DNA of 64,000 bases. Source: Symsagittifera roscoffensis. Lineage: Eukaryota > Xenacoelomorpha > Acoela > Convolutidae. A program made the position numbers and the translations under genes. This document shows, piece after piece, positions 47,810-56,448 of this stretch; the stretch's first letter is position 1; every line of letters starts with the position of its first letter. The stretch is from positions 38,578,759 to 38,642,758 of the forward strand of contig NC_087063.1 in assembly GCF_963678635.1 (NCBI RefSeq). Direction: 5' to 3'. The notes under the pieces are model-generated. The model did not search any database. It was not told the DNA's origin and worked only from the letters and a program-made list of their open reading frames with translations.

Positions 47810-49609
47810 TTAGTCGTCGGGGAAAAAACCGTGGGGGAAAATGTCGTGAATTAGTTCTGAAGTTGTTAGTAGTTTAGCTAAGATGCGGATGATATTTTTA
47901 GTTTGAAGCAGTGGCCAAAGCAATTGAAGTGCCTTAATAGTGGTTAGTTCTTCAGTGCCTACTGCAAACTCATAAGGTGTGTTTTGGATTAAGTTATATA
48001 ATTTGTGGTTAAATTTAGTGTTGTGGATGAATTCTAAAATTGGGATTTCTATAGGTTGTAGGAACTCGTGCGGGATAAGGAAGGGTCGGGATTCTTCGGC
48101 GTTGAAGGTCTTGGTGATGGGGCAGAAAATGTACATTTGGGTTATGGGGTCATAATTACGAAGAATACCATGGAGGTTAGTGTCTTTAATACAATATGTG
48201 AAATTTAGGAAAAATGGTGAAGTGTATTTGGAATTGATGAATTGGAAACGATGGTGTGGTTGTCTAGAGGGTGTGTGGAGGTCAAAGTGATTTTGGATGA
48301 AACGATAATAACTGTATGTATGTGTTTGTTTAGTGCGCAACATAATATCGTGTGAGCAGTGTAAATCTCTTTCGTGTGGTGCAAGGAAATGAAAGGTTAG
48401 TGAAAATATTTGGAAGCGTTCTTTAAAACTTTCGTATGCTTGTGTGTCTGTTAGTGCTTCTGAAATAATGTGATCAAACTTGCGGTCGAAGATGTTTAGT
48501 GTAAATATATATGGTGTCTTGATGAAAAATTTCTCGGTGATTTGTGGATTAGCGAAGCGATCGTCGTCTAAGAATTGATCTTGGTTAGCTCTAATGATGT
48601 TGTGATCGTAGTATTCGAGTGTATATTCGTTAGCTCTAGGTGCAGTGTGTGTTTTTAGTGATTTTTTATATCCAACGTAAGTAAATTGTCTAGCAGTTAG
48701 CGGTGTAGTTAGTCGATATAGCATGTCCTTGTTTCGTTCTATATCGATGGAAGTGCTGGATAAAGGTAAGCAAAGAGGGTTAGTGAAATGATAGTATGAG
48801 GTCCAAGAGAGAGTGGGCATTAAAACGTATTCATCTACAAAGTTGCGTGTTTCGTTAGCGTCGTGAGGGGTGTTTAAAGTGTATTGTGGAAACGAGGGTA
48901 AGGTGATAGCTAAAAATTCTTTAGTGTTAGTATGCTGGGGGTGGTTGATGTATTCACGGGCTGTTCCTGGTTTTGCTGGGAAAGGATGGTTGGGGAATTT
49001 TCTTTTAAAAGTGCGGTAAGCTCTATTAGTGTTTAGTGAAGATATAGTGGATGTGGATGATGGTGTTAATGATTCAGTATAATTTGAAGAGGGTGTAGGG
49101 GGATTGGATGAAATTGTAATGGAGGAGATTTGGTTTATGGTCGGGGTGTTAAGGTGGTAGGGTTGCTGTTGGAGGGTAATAAAATTATCTAGCTCTGGGG
49201 AGATTCGGGGGGTGTCTGGAGAATGAGATGATTGGTCAGATTGGTATGAGGAGTAGGTTGGGGTAACTTGGGAAGCATAAGAGGGTGTCGGAGTGATTGG
49301 GTCAGGGTTATTTGACAATATGGGTTGAAAAGGAGGTTGAGAAAAATTAGAAGGGTTATGAAAATTATTGGATGGGGATGGTTCTGAGTCGGCAAATTCA
49401 TCGGGGGTTTCAATATTCGGGTTATTTAGCTGTGAGATGGAGTATAAAACTGAAATATGTGAGTTAGTGTCGGAATTCATGCCTGATGTTACATTGCTAG
49501 ATGGAAAATCGGGTGGCGGAAAAGCAAAAAGTGGTATGATTGGGATTGGAGAGGTAAGATTGGTTGGATGGGAATTTGATCGGTGTAGTGATCCAAGTTG
49601 GCGGCTCAT
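47810..49609 (-). CDS. 599-residue orphan protein of the giant LTR element
   Basis: The frame starts at 49609 with an ATG that overlaps the TGA of the upstream env-like gene (ATGA), and ends at 47810. Residues 1-~200 are Ser/Pro/Thr/Asn-rich and look disordered. The remainder is a folded-looking domain rich in aromatics (Phe, Tyr, His), for example FVDEYVLMPTLSWTSYYHF and LTFHFLAPHERDLHCSHD. No signal peptide, membrane helix or known motif is visible. Its place after env, at the 3' end, is where accessory genes of complex retroviruses sit. Translation could depend on termination-reinitiation at the ATGA or on its own spliced RNA. Function unknown; a matrix-, tegument- or regulator-like role would be speculation. 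Confidence 0.75.
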   Translation of the reverse strand: MSRQLGSLHRSNSHPTNLTSPIPIIPLFAFPPPDFPSSNVTSGMNSDTNSHISVLYSISQLNNPNIETPDEFADSEPSPSNNFHNPSNFSQPPFQPILSNNPDPITPTPSYASQVTPTYSSYQSDQSSHSPDTPRISPELDNFITLQQQPYHLNTPTINQISSITISSNPPTPSSNYTESLTPSSTSTISSLNTNRAYRTFKRKFPNHPFPAKPGTAREYINHPQHTNTKEFLAITLPSFPQYTLNTPHDANETRNFVDEYVLMPTLSWTSYYHFTNPLCLPLSSTSIDIERNKDMLYRLTTPLTARQFTYVGYKKSLKTHTAPRANEYTLEYYDHNIIRANQDQFLDDDRFANPQITEKFFIKTPYIFTLNIFDRKFDHIISEALTDTQAYESFKERFQIFSLTFHFLAPHERDLHCSHDIMLRTKQTHTYSYYRFIQNHFDLHTPSRQPHHRFQFINSKYTSPFFLNFTYCIKDTNLHGILRNYDPITQMYIFCPITKTFNAEESRPFLIPHEFLQPIEIPILEFIHNTKFNHKLYNLIQNTPYEFAVGTEELTTIKALQLLWPLLQTKNIIRILAKLLTTSELIHDIFPHGFFPDD

Positions 49610-52224
49610 CGTGGGCTAAAAAAATTATTATTTTGAGACTGAAAAGCGGTGGTATGGGGTTGTTCAATAATTTGTTCATAAGTATTATCATCTTGTGACT
49701 GGTGTGTCATTATATGTTGGACGGGACTTTGTGATGTATTGAGTCGAAAATTTGGATTATGTGTGATTGCTAAATTTCGAAAATTTCGTGGGACTAGGGA
49801 TAGTGGATGGTTATTTGGTAGGGGTGGTAGTTGTGGTGCCGTTGGCTGTGTGTCGACATTGTTATGTTCTTCGTCGTATGTATTTTGTCGTGTTGTTATT
49901 TTTGTGTTATATTCTTTTATTTGTGCGTCTAAAAGAATTTTGTTTATAGATGTGGAAAAAATTCCAAAAAATCCTGCAAAGAGTATGCGTGCTACGCTTG
50001 CTTGTCTGTTTACTTGAGTGTGTATAGCACACGTGTTGTAGATTCCTTTTAAAAGTGAGAAAAGAAATCCAATAAAGTTAAACATTGCGTATAAAATAGT
50101 CAATTTTTCTAAGATGTAGTAGGGCCATCCTAGAAAATCTAGGATCTCATTTTTGAGTGTAACAAAGCTAAAAATGTTAATTGGTGATATATCTTGGGGA
50201 CGGTATTTTTCGCCGTTTAGATATATATAATCTTTAATGTCTTTAAAATATCCGCTATAGTCTTGGGTGTAGATATCGGCAAATCCTGCGGTTTCTGCAA
50301 GTTTGCGTAAATTTTGGTCTATTGATTGTCTTTGTATAGTGTCCATTTGTGTTAATAATTCTTGGAATTGTTGTGTTCTAATGTGATGTTGAATATCTGA
50401 TTTTGAATAGATTCCTATTGATTGTAAGTCTATATTTGGGTTTCGAGCGATAGCGCGAATGCTTTCTGGTGAAAATTTTTTGAGTGATTGCATTAATGTG
50501 GGATATGGAGTGAGAAGGTAATATTTATTTTCATCAGGGTTTAGTTGTACTACATTGTGGCTATTTTCTGATCCACATGGGACTGCGGTATCCCAGAAAT
50601 AGGTTCTTCGTGAAAGTGTATCCACGAAATGTACTTTATTCTTATAAAAGATAGGGATTCTTTTATAACATCGTTTATCTTCAAAAACGTATAGTGGTGA
50701 TACTTTTTTGGTACAAGTATAAAACCATAAGATGTTTCCTTCATAGTCTAAAAAATTTGATCTATTTCCTGATAATAAGTATCCTGCATAGGGTATTTTT
50801 AATACTGCTAGTGCAAGTGATTGTAATATTTGTGTTCGTTCTAATTCGCATAGTTGGTGTAGTGTTTCTAATTCGGAGAGTGACATTTCTTGAAAAATGC
50901 GGCTAATTGTATAATCTAGTTTCATATCTAAATGAATATCATAGTGGATATTACCGAAATATGTAGTATTCATTAGTGATAATTCTTGTAAGCGTGTGCT
51001 TCTGGTGTCATAAGGTTTTAGATGTCCACCAGGTTGTCCGTTGCTTTTTTCAAAATTAACTGGTATATAGGATGTTCCTTCGTTTAGAGGATGACCTGTG
51101 GCATATGGGTCGATTTTTACTTTTCCAGTGGTCATGTCGAATCCTTTTTCGTATTCAACTAATATTTCAGAGTATTGTGTTCTGTGAAGTGGATTCCTGT
51201 ATTTACATGCAAGTTCTGTTTCTTGATATATTTGAAAACGTGTCAATTTATTTTCTATATTGTCTATGTTTCTAAAATCGGAACTTAGTTTGCGTGATGG
51301 ATGGACTTGTTCATATGGAATTGATTGTATAAAATATTTTTCGTGAAATTTTATCATACGAGCGTGTATTTTTGCTACTTGAAATGTTGTACATGTATCT
51401 TCGGGGAACCAAACAATTGTTGCTTGTGTTCTCGTTGTAGGGTCGCAATATCCTTGATCATTTTTACAAGGTAGTCGGATTCCTTGATAGATCATTGTAT
51501 TATCAGATAAATCTCGTGTGAGTTGTATTTTTTCGAGTTGTATTTTCCAATCGAAAAACATTATTTCTTGGTATCCTTTATTTTTCGTGTCTGCTTTGCA
51601 GTTTGATGGGTTATTTATACCAATGTGTGGTATCCAATGTTTATCATGTAGGTCATAGGTTAATCGTCCGTGTGCGCCGTTATACGGGTATTTTTCGTCT
51701 AGTTTTATATGTCCTTGGTGTCTTTCAAGTTGTGATTGATGTACAGAGTCTGAAAAAACTTGAAAATTAACTAATTTTCTTTGGGAGTTTTTATTTCGTG
51801 TGATGTTTAGTCTAAGTAATTCATTTTTACAATCGTCGGGATTGAGATGTAAAAGACGTTCTATATTACTTTGATAGAATGATTCATGGTCAAGTCGGTT
51901 TTTGTTGCCGTTGGAGACTTGTGAACAATGTACTTTCTTTTCGGAGAATGTCGCTGTGAATTTATAACCTGTAACTGTTGTTGCTCGGGCTTTTGAATAG
52001 AGTGTTGCTATGATATCTGTGGTTTCTATAGCTTGTGGTTCTGTTTCACATTGTGATACTTGATTTATTGCATATTTATGTAGTGTTTTTTGTTCATTTT
52101 CTTCACAGTCGTAATGTGTTACTAATAAATCTTGTGGTCCTGTACGAGGGGAAGGGTTTATGTTTTGATTTGAGGTTACTAGAAAAGGGAGTTGGAGAAA
52201 AATTAATAATTTTAAAATATACAT
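49606..52224 (-). CDS. env: Envelope-like membrane glycoprotein, 872 residues
   Basis: Starts at 52224 with a signal peptide (MYILKLLIFLQLPFLVTS), followed by a long Cys-containing ectodomain with N-glycosylation sequons. A main hydrophobic segment lies at about residues 698-730, a second (ARILFAGFFGIFSTSI) near 742-757, and then a ~115-residue cytoplasmic tail. The tail has PTAP at 794-797 (49845-49834) and YEQI at 849-852. In viruses these are a late-domain (Tsg101-binding) and a sorting motif respectively. No furin site is obvious. The C-terminal layout reminds me of glycoproteins of chuvirus-like origin found in other retroelements, but this is tentative. It overlaps the Met-less frame by 13 bases at its start and the 599-residue ORF by 4 at its end. 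Expression presumably needs a subgenomic RNA. Confidence 0.75.
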   Translation of the reverse strand: MYILKLLIFLQLPFLVTSNQNINPSPRTGPQDLLVTHYDCEENEQKTLHKYAINQVSQCETEPQAIETTDIIATLYSKARATTVTGYKFTATFSEKKVHCSQVSNGNKNRLDHESFYQSNIERLLHLNPDDCKNELLRLNITRNKNSQRKLVNFQVFSDSVHQSQLERHQGHIKLDEKYPYNGAHGRLTYDLHDKHWIPHIGINNPSNCKADTKNKGYQEIMFFDWKIQLEKIQLTRDLSDNTMIYQGIRLPCKNDQGYCDPTTRTQATIVWFPEDTCTTFQVAKIHARMIKFHEKYFIQSIPYEQVHPSRKLSSDFRNIDNIENKLTRFQIYQETELACKYRNPLHRTQYSEILVEYEKGFDMTTGKVKIDPYATGHPLNEGTSYIPVNFEKSNGQPGGHLKPYDTRSTRLQELSLMNTTYFGNIHYDIHLDMKLDYTISRIFQEMSLSELETLHQLCELERTQILQSLALAVLKIPYAGYLLSGNRSNFLDYEGNILWFYTCTKKVSPLYVFEDKRCYKRIPIFYKNKVHFVDTLSRRTYFWDTAVPCGSENSHNVVQLNPDENKYYLLTPYPTLMQSLKKFSPESIRAIARNPNIDLQSIGIYSKSDIQHHIRTQQFQELLTQMDTIQRQSIDQNLRKLAETAGFADIYTQDYSGYFKDIKDYIYLNGEKYRPQDISPINIFSFVTLKNEILDFLGWPYYILEKLTILYAMFNFIGFLFSLLKGIYNTCAIHTQVNRQASVARILFAGFFGIFSTSINKILLDAQIKEYNTKITTRQNTYDEEHNNVDTQPTAPQLPPLPNNHPLSLVPRNFRNLAITHNPNFRLNTSQSPVQHIMTHQSQDDNTYEQIIEQPHTTAFQSQNNNFFSPR

Positions 52225-53348
52225 GTGTATGATAATCCTGAGTATGGGTTATAAAATGTAATGTAACCAATTGTGTTTTTGGTGTATCTGTCGTATTTAT
52301 ATATTACTTCAGTAGTTATAAACGGTGGTGGTAGTGATTGAGCTGTTATGTTAGGTGGATTTAATGGGTAGGGATGTTGGGTAATGTTATTTAACTTAAC
52401 TGTGATTTCAAACTTTAATTGTAAACTGTTTTGTTGGAGTATTTGAATATTGTGATCACGGATATCGTTGTGAATATCTTGGCGATATTGTAATCTATTA
52501 AGTGCCCAGTTATGAAGGCGGTTACTTTCTTGATGTTGTCCAAATAATGGTGGAGGTGCTGTGAATGTATTCCAATCTAGTCTTAAAGGAATATTTATTG
52601 ATGATTGTTCTCGATATCTGGCGTCGAGATTATTTGGAAAATTTAAGTTAAAGGGTGGTGGTGAAAATTGGCTTATTGATGGTGTTGATGGTAGTGATAA
52701 TGTTTCTGGTAGTGATGAGGATGTTGTTGTATCCGTAGAAATATCTATGGGGTCATTGACTAAATTTGGTTCACCTTGTGTAAATGAATGTGTAGTCCAA
52801 TATGGCAGTCGTGATGTTAGGTTTGGGGGGTTAAAAGGATTTTCTCGTGCTTGTTCAGATGTTGGTGTTGAACCTAAGTAGTCTGAAGGTAGACTTGAAG
52901 TGCTTCGTTGTGAAAAAAGTGTAGGAGTTTCTGGTGTGATACCAGTGGTGTTTTCTGGAGTGGTTTGTGATGGGGATTGAGGTATATCAAAATGAACTCG
53001 GGGAGTTTGAAAATTTCTATTTCGTCGAGGATGTATAATTTGTCTATTTATTTCTGTTGTGTTTTGGTTTTGACTAAGGTTTCGTATTCTACTTAGTTCT
53101 TGTGGTAGTGTTGGGTAAAGATTGTATGTTGGTTCACTTAGGGATGCTTGTCGTTGAACTGGTTCTAGTGGTTCAGATAAACGAGCGTGCCGTTCTTCAA
53201 AAGTGTATGGATTGTCTTGAAAAGAAATTCGTGTAGATGTTTGAGGATTTTGAGTAGTTGAAGGTGGTGTTGGATTATCTTGGGATGATGTCGGTGAAGA
53301 CTGATTCTGTGACTGTTGGGTAGCAATTTTTGATGGATTTTTGAATTT
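52212..53348 (-). CDS. 378-codon open frame without any Met codon
   Basis: From the TAA at 53351-53349 to the TAA at 52214-52212 the frame is open for 378 sense codons, and I find no ATG in it. It is rich in Ser, Thr, Pro, Gln and Asn, with few charged clusters. The C-terminal third is more ordered, with aromatic residues (RLDWNTFTAPPPLFG, then EVIYKYDRYTKNTIGY). Long openness in AT-rich DNA, codon use like its neighbours and tight packing against the env-like ORF argue it is real. Its start must come from splicing (an acceptor-like CTACCCAACAG lies near 53300) or a non-AUG codon. Product unknown; it could be the N-terminal part or a separate subunit of a glycoprotein or a virion protein. Confidence 0.6.
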   Translation of the reverse strand, partial: KFKNPSKIATQQSQNQSSPTSSQDNPTPPSTTQNPQTSTRISFQDNPYTFEERHARLSEPLEPVQRQASLSEPTYNLYPTLPQELSRIRNLSQNQNTTEINRQIIHPRRNRNFQTPRVHFDIPQSPSQTTPENTTGITPETPTLFSQRSTSSLPSDYLGSTPTSEQARENPFNPPNLTSRLPYWTTHSFTQGEPNLVNDPIDISTDTTTSSSLPETLSLPSTPSISQFSPPPFNLNFPNNLDARYREQSSINIPLRLDWNTFTAPPPLFGQHQESNRLHNWALNRLQYRQDIHNDIRDHNIQILQQNSLQLKFEITVKLNNITQHPYPLNPPNITAQSLPPPFITTEVIYKYDRYTKNTIGYITFYNPYSGLSYTCIF

Positions 53349-53353
53349 TTACT

Positions 53354-53542
53354 TTAGTGGGAAGGTTTATGTTTAATATAATATTCTTCCATAAAAATAA
53401 TTAGAAAAATTGTTGCTAGGGCAAATGTGATGATTGCTTTCTTTATACATTTACATATTGTCAAAATGAGGGATGATAAAAATGTTATGAAAATTACAAA
53501 CAATAAAAAAATATCAGTTCTACTGAAAATTGTTCGTATCAT
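53354..53542 (-). CDS. Small hydrophobic ORF, 62 residues
   Basis: The peptide has two hydrophobic segments (about residues 11-30 and 35-51) separated by a basic CKCIKK hairpin, ending in a polar tail. This is the layout of small viroporin-like proteins. It stops five bases before the Met-less frame opens. It may be a real small protein or part of an intron; there is no direct evidence of expression. Confidence 0.35.
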   Translation of the reverse strand: MIRTIFSRTDIFLLFVIFITFLSSLILTICKCIKKAIITFALATIFLIIFMEEYYIKHKPSH

Positions 53543-54369
53543 TTAGACAAGTTGTTAAAATCGTACCTGTGGATATATTCAAGGGTTTTGGAAAGTTGGA
53601 GGAATAGTTCGAGTATAGTGTAGAAAATTTAAAAAATGTTACAAAAAATGATTAAGATTATTAGAAAAGATTCAAGTATATCAAAAAGAAATATTATAAA
53701 GGCTTCAAGTATTGAAAAAAAATGTTTAAAATTTATAAGTATTTGAGCAACTGTTTGAGAGAAGAGCATTTAAGAAATGATCTCTTGTTCGAATATTTTT
53801 TGCTGTTTGAGGCGATTTTCTAGTGTGGTCGAATTATTTATTAGTTTTTTGACAAGTGGGTTGAGTTTTGTAAAAATTTGTTGGGGGCAATTTTTATGGT
53901 GACTGGGAGGTCGTCTTTTTCTTTATTTTTGTTTGTCAAATGATCCGGGGTATGGTAAGATTTTTATACTTTAGGCTAATTAAAATCTTCATTTTGTTAC
54001 TTTAGGCTAAGTTATCAAATTTGTTTTGGGGGTATTCGTGGTCTGAGTTGGGGAAATATTGTTGATCTTTGGGTTATTAGATAAGGGAGGGGTACGGTAT
54101 TATGGTGATATTTATTTTAGTTGTCAAGTTGGAGTGGTTTGCTTATTTTTGACCTGGAGGTTGTAAAGTTATAGTTAGAGATGTGCCTGGAGTTCTAGAT
54201 TATTCGTCTAATTGATCTTAGTTTGAGTTAGAGAAAGTGGCGGATTGGATGGATCCTATTGGTCTATTTTGAACTAGAATTATTGCGTACTTGTGAGCAT
54301 GTTTTTTTGAAAATTTGAAATGAAAAATGTTACGGAGGTTTCAAGATTGTAAAGTATAAAATCTTAAAA
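53543..54369 (-). other. Untranslated gap between integrase and the 3' genes
   Basis: About 830 AT-rich bases with stops in all minus frames. It probably holds the promoter, splice acceptor or leader used for the 3' ORFs; no single site stands out. Confidence 0.4.
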
Positions 54370-56445
54370 TTACTTTTTAAATTCTACTTTCTTTAATATT
54401 TTAGATTGAGGGATGAACATTTTGTAGTTTTTACGTGGTTGATTTCGGAGTCTTGTTGTTTTTCTATGTTCTGATTTGTCTATTTCTTCTTGGTGTATTA
54501 TTTGTTCGGTCATTTTTCTATTTTTTCTTTGTTTTGGAGATTCTTTATGGTTTTGTGTATTGATTTTGGTTGCGGTTGGTTTTGTGTTTTGATTTTCGGT
54601 GGGGTTATCATTTTGTTCTGTGTTTTTCAGATGTGGTTCATTTTGAATGATTTTTAATCCTGTGAAAGAATATAATTGAGTTAATTCGCGGAGTGCGTAT
54701 TCTTTTGGGTAATAAGGTAATAGGTTGTTTCGGTGCTGAACGATTTCTTTTTTGTTTGAGTCGGTAATTTTATATGTGACATCAGTGGGTTTTGCAATTA
54801 TTTGGTAGGGTCCTTTTCGGAGGGGTTGTAATTTTTTAGAAATTCCTTTTTGAGTATTAAAATTAGGTATTAAAACAAATGTTCCAATTTTTAAATCGGA
54901 AGCTGGTGTAAAACGTGAATTGATTTGGTCATTTATGTTTTGTCTTTGTAATAACTTTTTCGTTATTTTTTGGTAAATTTCATTGTGTTTCTTATCTCTA
55001 TTTAAAATCCATTCGGTGTGTGTACCGGAGGCTAATTTAAGAATTTGTGGGTGATGAAAATGATCTTCATCGTGCGTATGTAATGGGAGGTTATAACAAA
55101 TTGAGTCTTTATTTGGTTGACAATAACCTTGTGCGTTTTTATGAGAATTTGCTGTAAACATTATTGGTTTGCGTGGCTTTTGGTTAAAAACCATTTCGTA
55201 TGGTGACATTCCTAAAGTTGTCGTAATTTGTGAATTATATGCTAAGGGAAATAATTTTACATCTGCTGACCATTCGGTATATTTTGTATCATTTCCGTTG
55301 ATGATACATCTAAGATATTCTTGTAGTGAACGGTTCATACCTTCGACTAAGCCGTTTGTCCAAGGTGCATGAGATGTACGTGGTTTGTGTTTAATGTTGT
55401 ATAAATGACATAGTGTTATTATTTCATTATTTATGAATTCTGTACCGTTGTCTGTAACTAAAATTTCTGGTAGTCCGAATTTTGCTATCCAGTGTTCATA
55501 GAGTGTTGTATATGCGTAATAAGCATTACAATGTGGTACTGGGTTAAGTGCTACATAATGTGTAAATGCGTCAACAATTACCATAATGTAGGAGTTTCCT
55601 TCTGATGAGGGTGAAATTGGTCCTTTAGTATCAAATGAGATACGGTGATTAAAGTACAAACTTTGTCCTTTAAAATCTTGTTTCTGTGCTATTTGTTTTT
55701 GATGTGGGTAAGGTTTATTTAGTTGACATACTATACAATCATTGCATAGTACTTTTATCCAAATTGGTGCATTTGGGAAGTAAAAATTTTGTATAAAATT
55801 TGAATATGTTTTTTCTGATCCAGAGTGTCCTTTAATATTTTGTGTATGTGAAATATTAAAAGCTATAAGAATCATACTTATAGGGAGACATGGAACTGTA
55901 GATTCATTCAGGTTATACTCTAAAAGGTCTGTATTTTCGTTAATTGTTGTGTTGTTAAATTTGCGAAAGTATCGGAGGAGTGTTTTGTTTCCTAGAATGG
56001 TTGAATCTGCTTTGATAGGTTTAGTTTTATATTTGTGCCATGATTTCAGTTGTCTAATTACTGGGTCAAGGTTTTGATATTGTTTCAGTGTTGAAATTGT
56101 AATTGTTTCTGTTGGGGGGAGAAAAATGTTTTCGATTTCTAATTTAGATAAGGGTATTGTATCAAGTGGGTCATGGAGGTCAAAAACTTGATTTATTGTG
56201 TATTTTGAATCATTTGTTTGTGGTCCTGATAAATTTATTTTATCAGTTAAATCTTCTTTTTCAATTAGTGGAAAATGGTCTTTTTTAGGCGGGTGTTGTT
56301 TTGTTCGTTTTTGTTGGGTGTTATTTTTTATCCATTGAGAATATGGGATTGGTTTGAAGGTTGATGTTCCAAGTAAATCAACTTCATAATGATTATTTTG
56401 ACAATCTAAATAAAGTGGGAAATGTTGTAAATTATTTATTTGTGA
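54370..56445 (-). CDS. pol: Integrase part of pol (same frame as gag-pol, after a TAA)
   Basis: The frame is continuous from the TAA at 56446 down to 54370; the first ATG is at 55875. It holds an HHCC-type zinc region (KGHSGSEKT ... CNDCIVC), then the catalytic core with Asp in FDTKGP (55632-55630), Asp in TDNGTEF (55452-55450) and Glu in GLVEGMN (55344-55342), i.e. the D,D-35-E pattern. A GPY/F-type module (RKGPYQI) and a basic tail follow. It inserts the cDNA into the genome. The ~190 codons between the TAA and the first ATG belong to the RNase H-integrase linker, so expression normally requires passing the TAA. Confidence 0.85.
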   Translation of the reverse strand, partial: SQINNLQHFPLYLDCQNNHYEVDLLGTSTFKPIPYSQWIKNNTQQKRTKQHPPKKDHFPLIEKEDLTDKINLSGPQTNDSKYTINQVFDLHDPLDTIPLSKLEIENIFLPPTETITISTLKQYQNLDPVIRQLKSWHKYKTKPIKADSTILGNKTLLRYFRKFNNTTINENTDLLEYNLNESTVPCLPISMILIAFNISHTQNIKGHSGSEKTYSNFIQNFYFPNAPIWIKVLCNDCIVCQLNKPYPHQKQIAQKQDFKGQSLYFNHRISFDTKGPISPSSEGNSYIMVIVDAFTHYVALNPVPHCNAYYAYTTLYEHWIAKFGLPEILVTDNGTEFINNEIITLCHLYNIKHKPRTSHAPWTNGLVEGMNRSLQEYLRCIINGNDTKYTEWSADVKLFPLAYNSQITTTLGMSPYEMVFNQKPRKPIMFTANSHKNAQGYCQPNKDSICYNLPLHTHDEDHFHHPQILKLASGTHTEWILNRDKKHNEIYQKITKKLLQRQNINDQINSRFTPASDLKIGTFVLIPNFNTQKGISKKLQPLRKGPYQIIAKPTDVTYKITDSNKKEIVQHRNNLLPYYPKEYALRELTQLYSFTGLKIIQNEPHLKNTEQNDNPTENQNTKPTATKINTQNHKESPKQRKNRKMTEQIIHQEEIDKSEHRKTTRLRNQPRKNYKMFIPQSKILKKVEFKK

Positions 56446-56448
56446 TTA
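56446..56448 (-). other. In-frame TAA inside pol
   Basis: This is the only stop between 62592 and 54370 in the pol frame. It lies ~55 codons after the end of RNase H. It is either a recent inactivating change or a programmed stop that is sometimes read through. The next bases are TCA, with no obvious readthrough signal. Confidence 0.8.
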
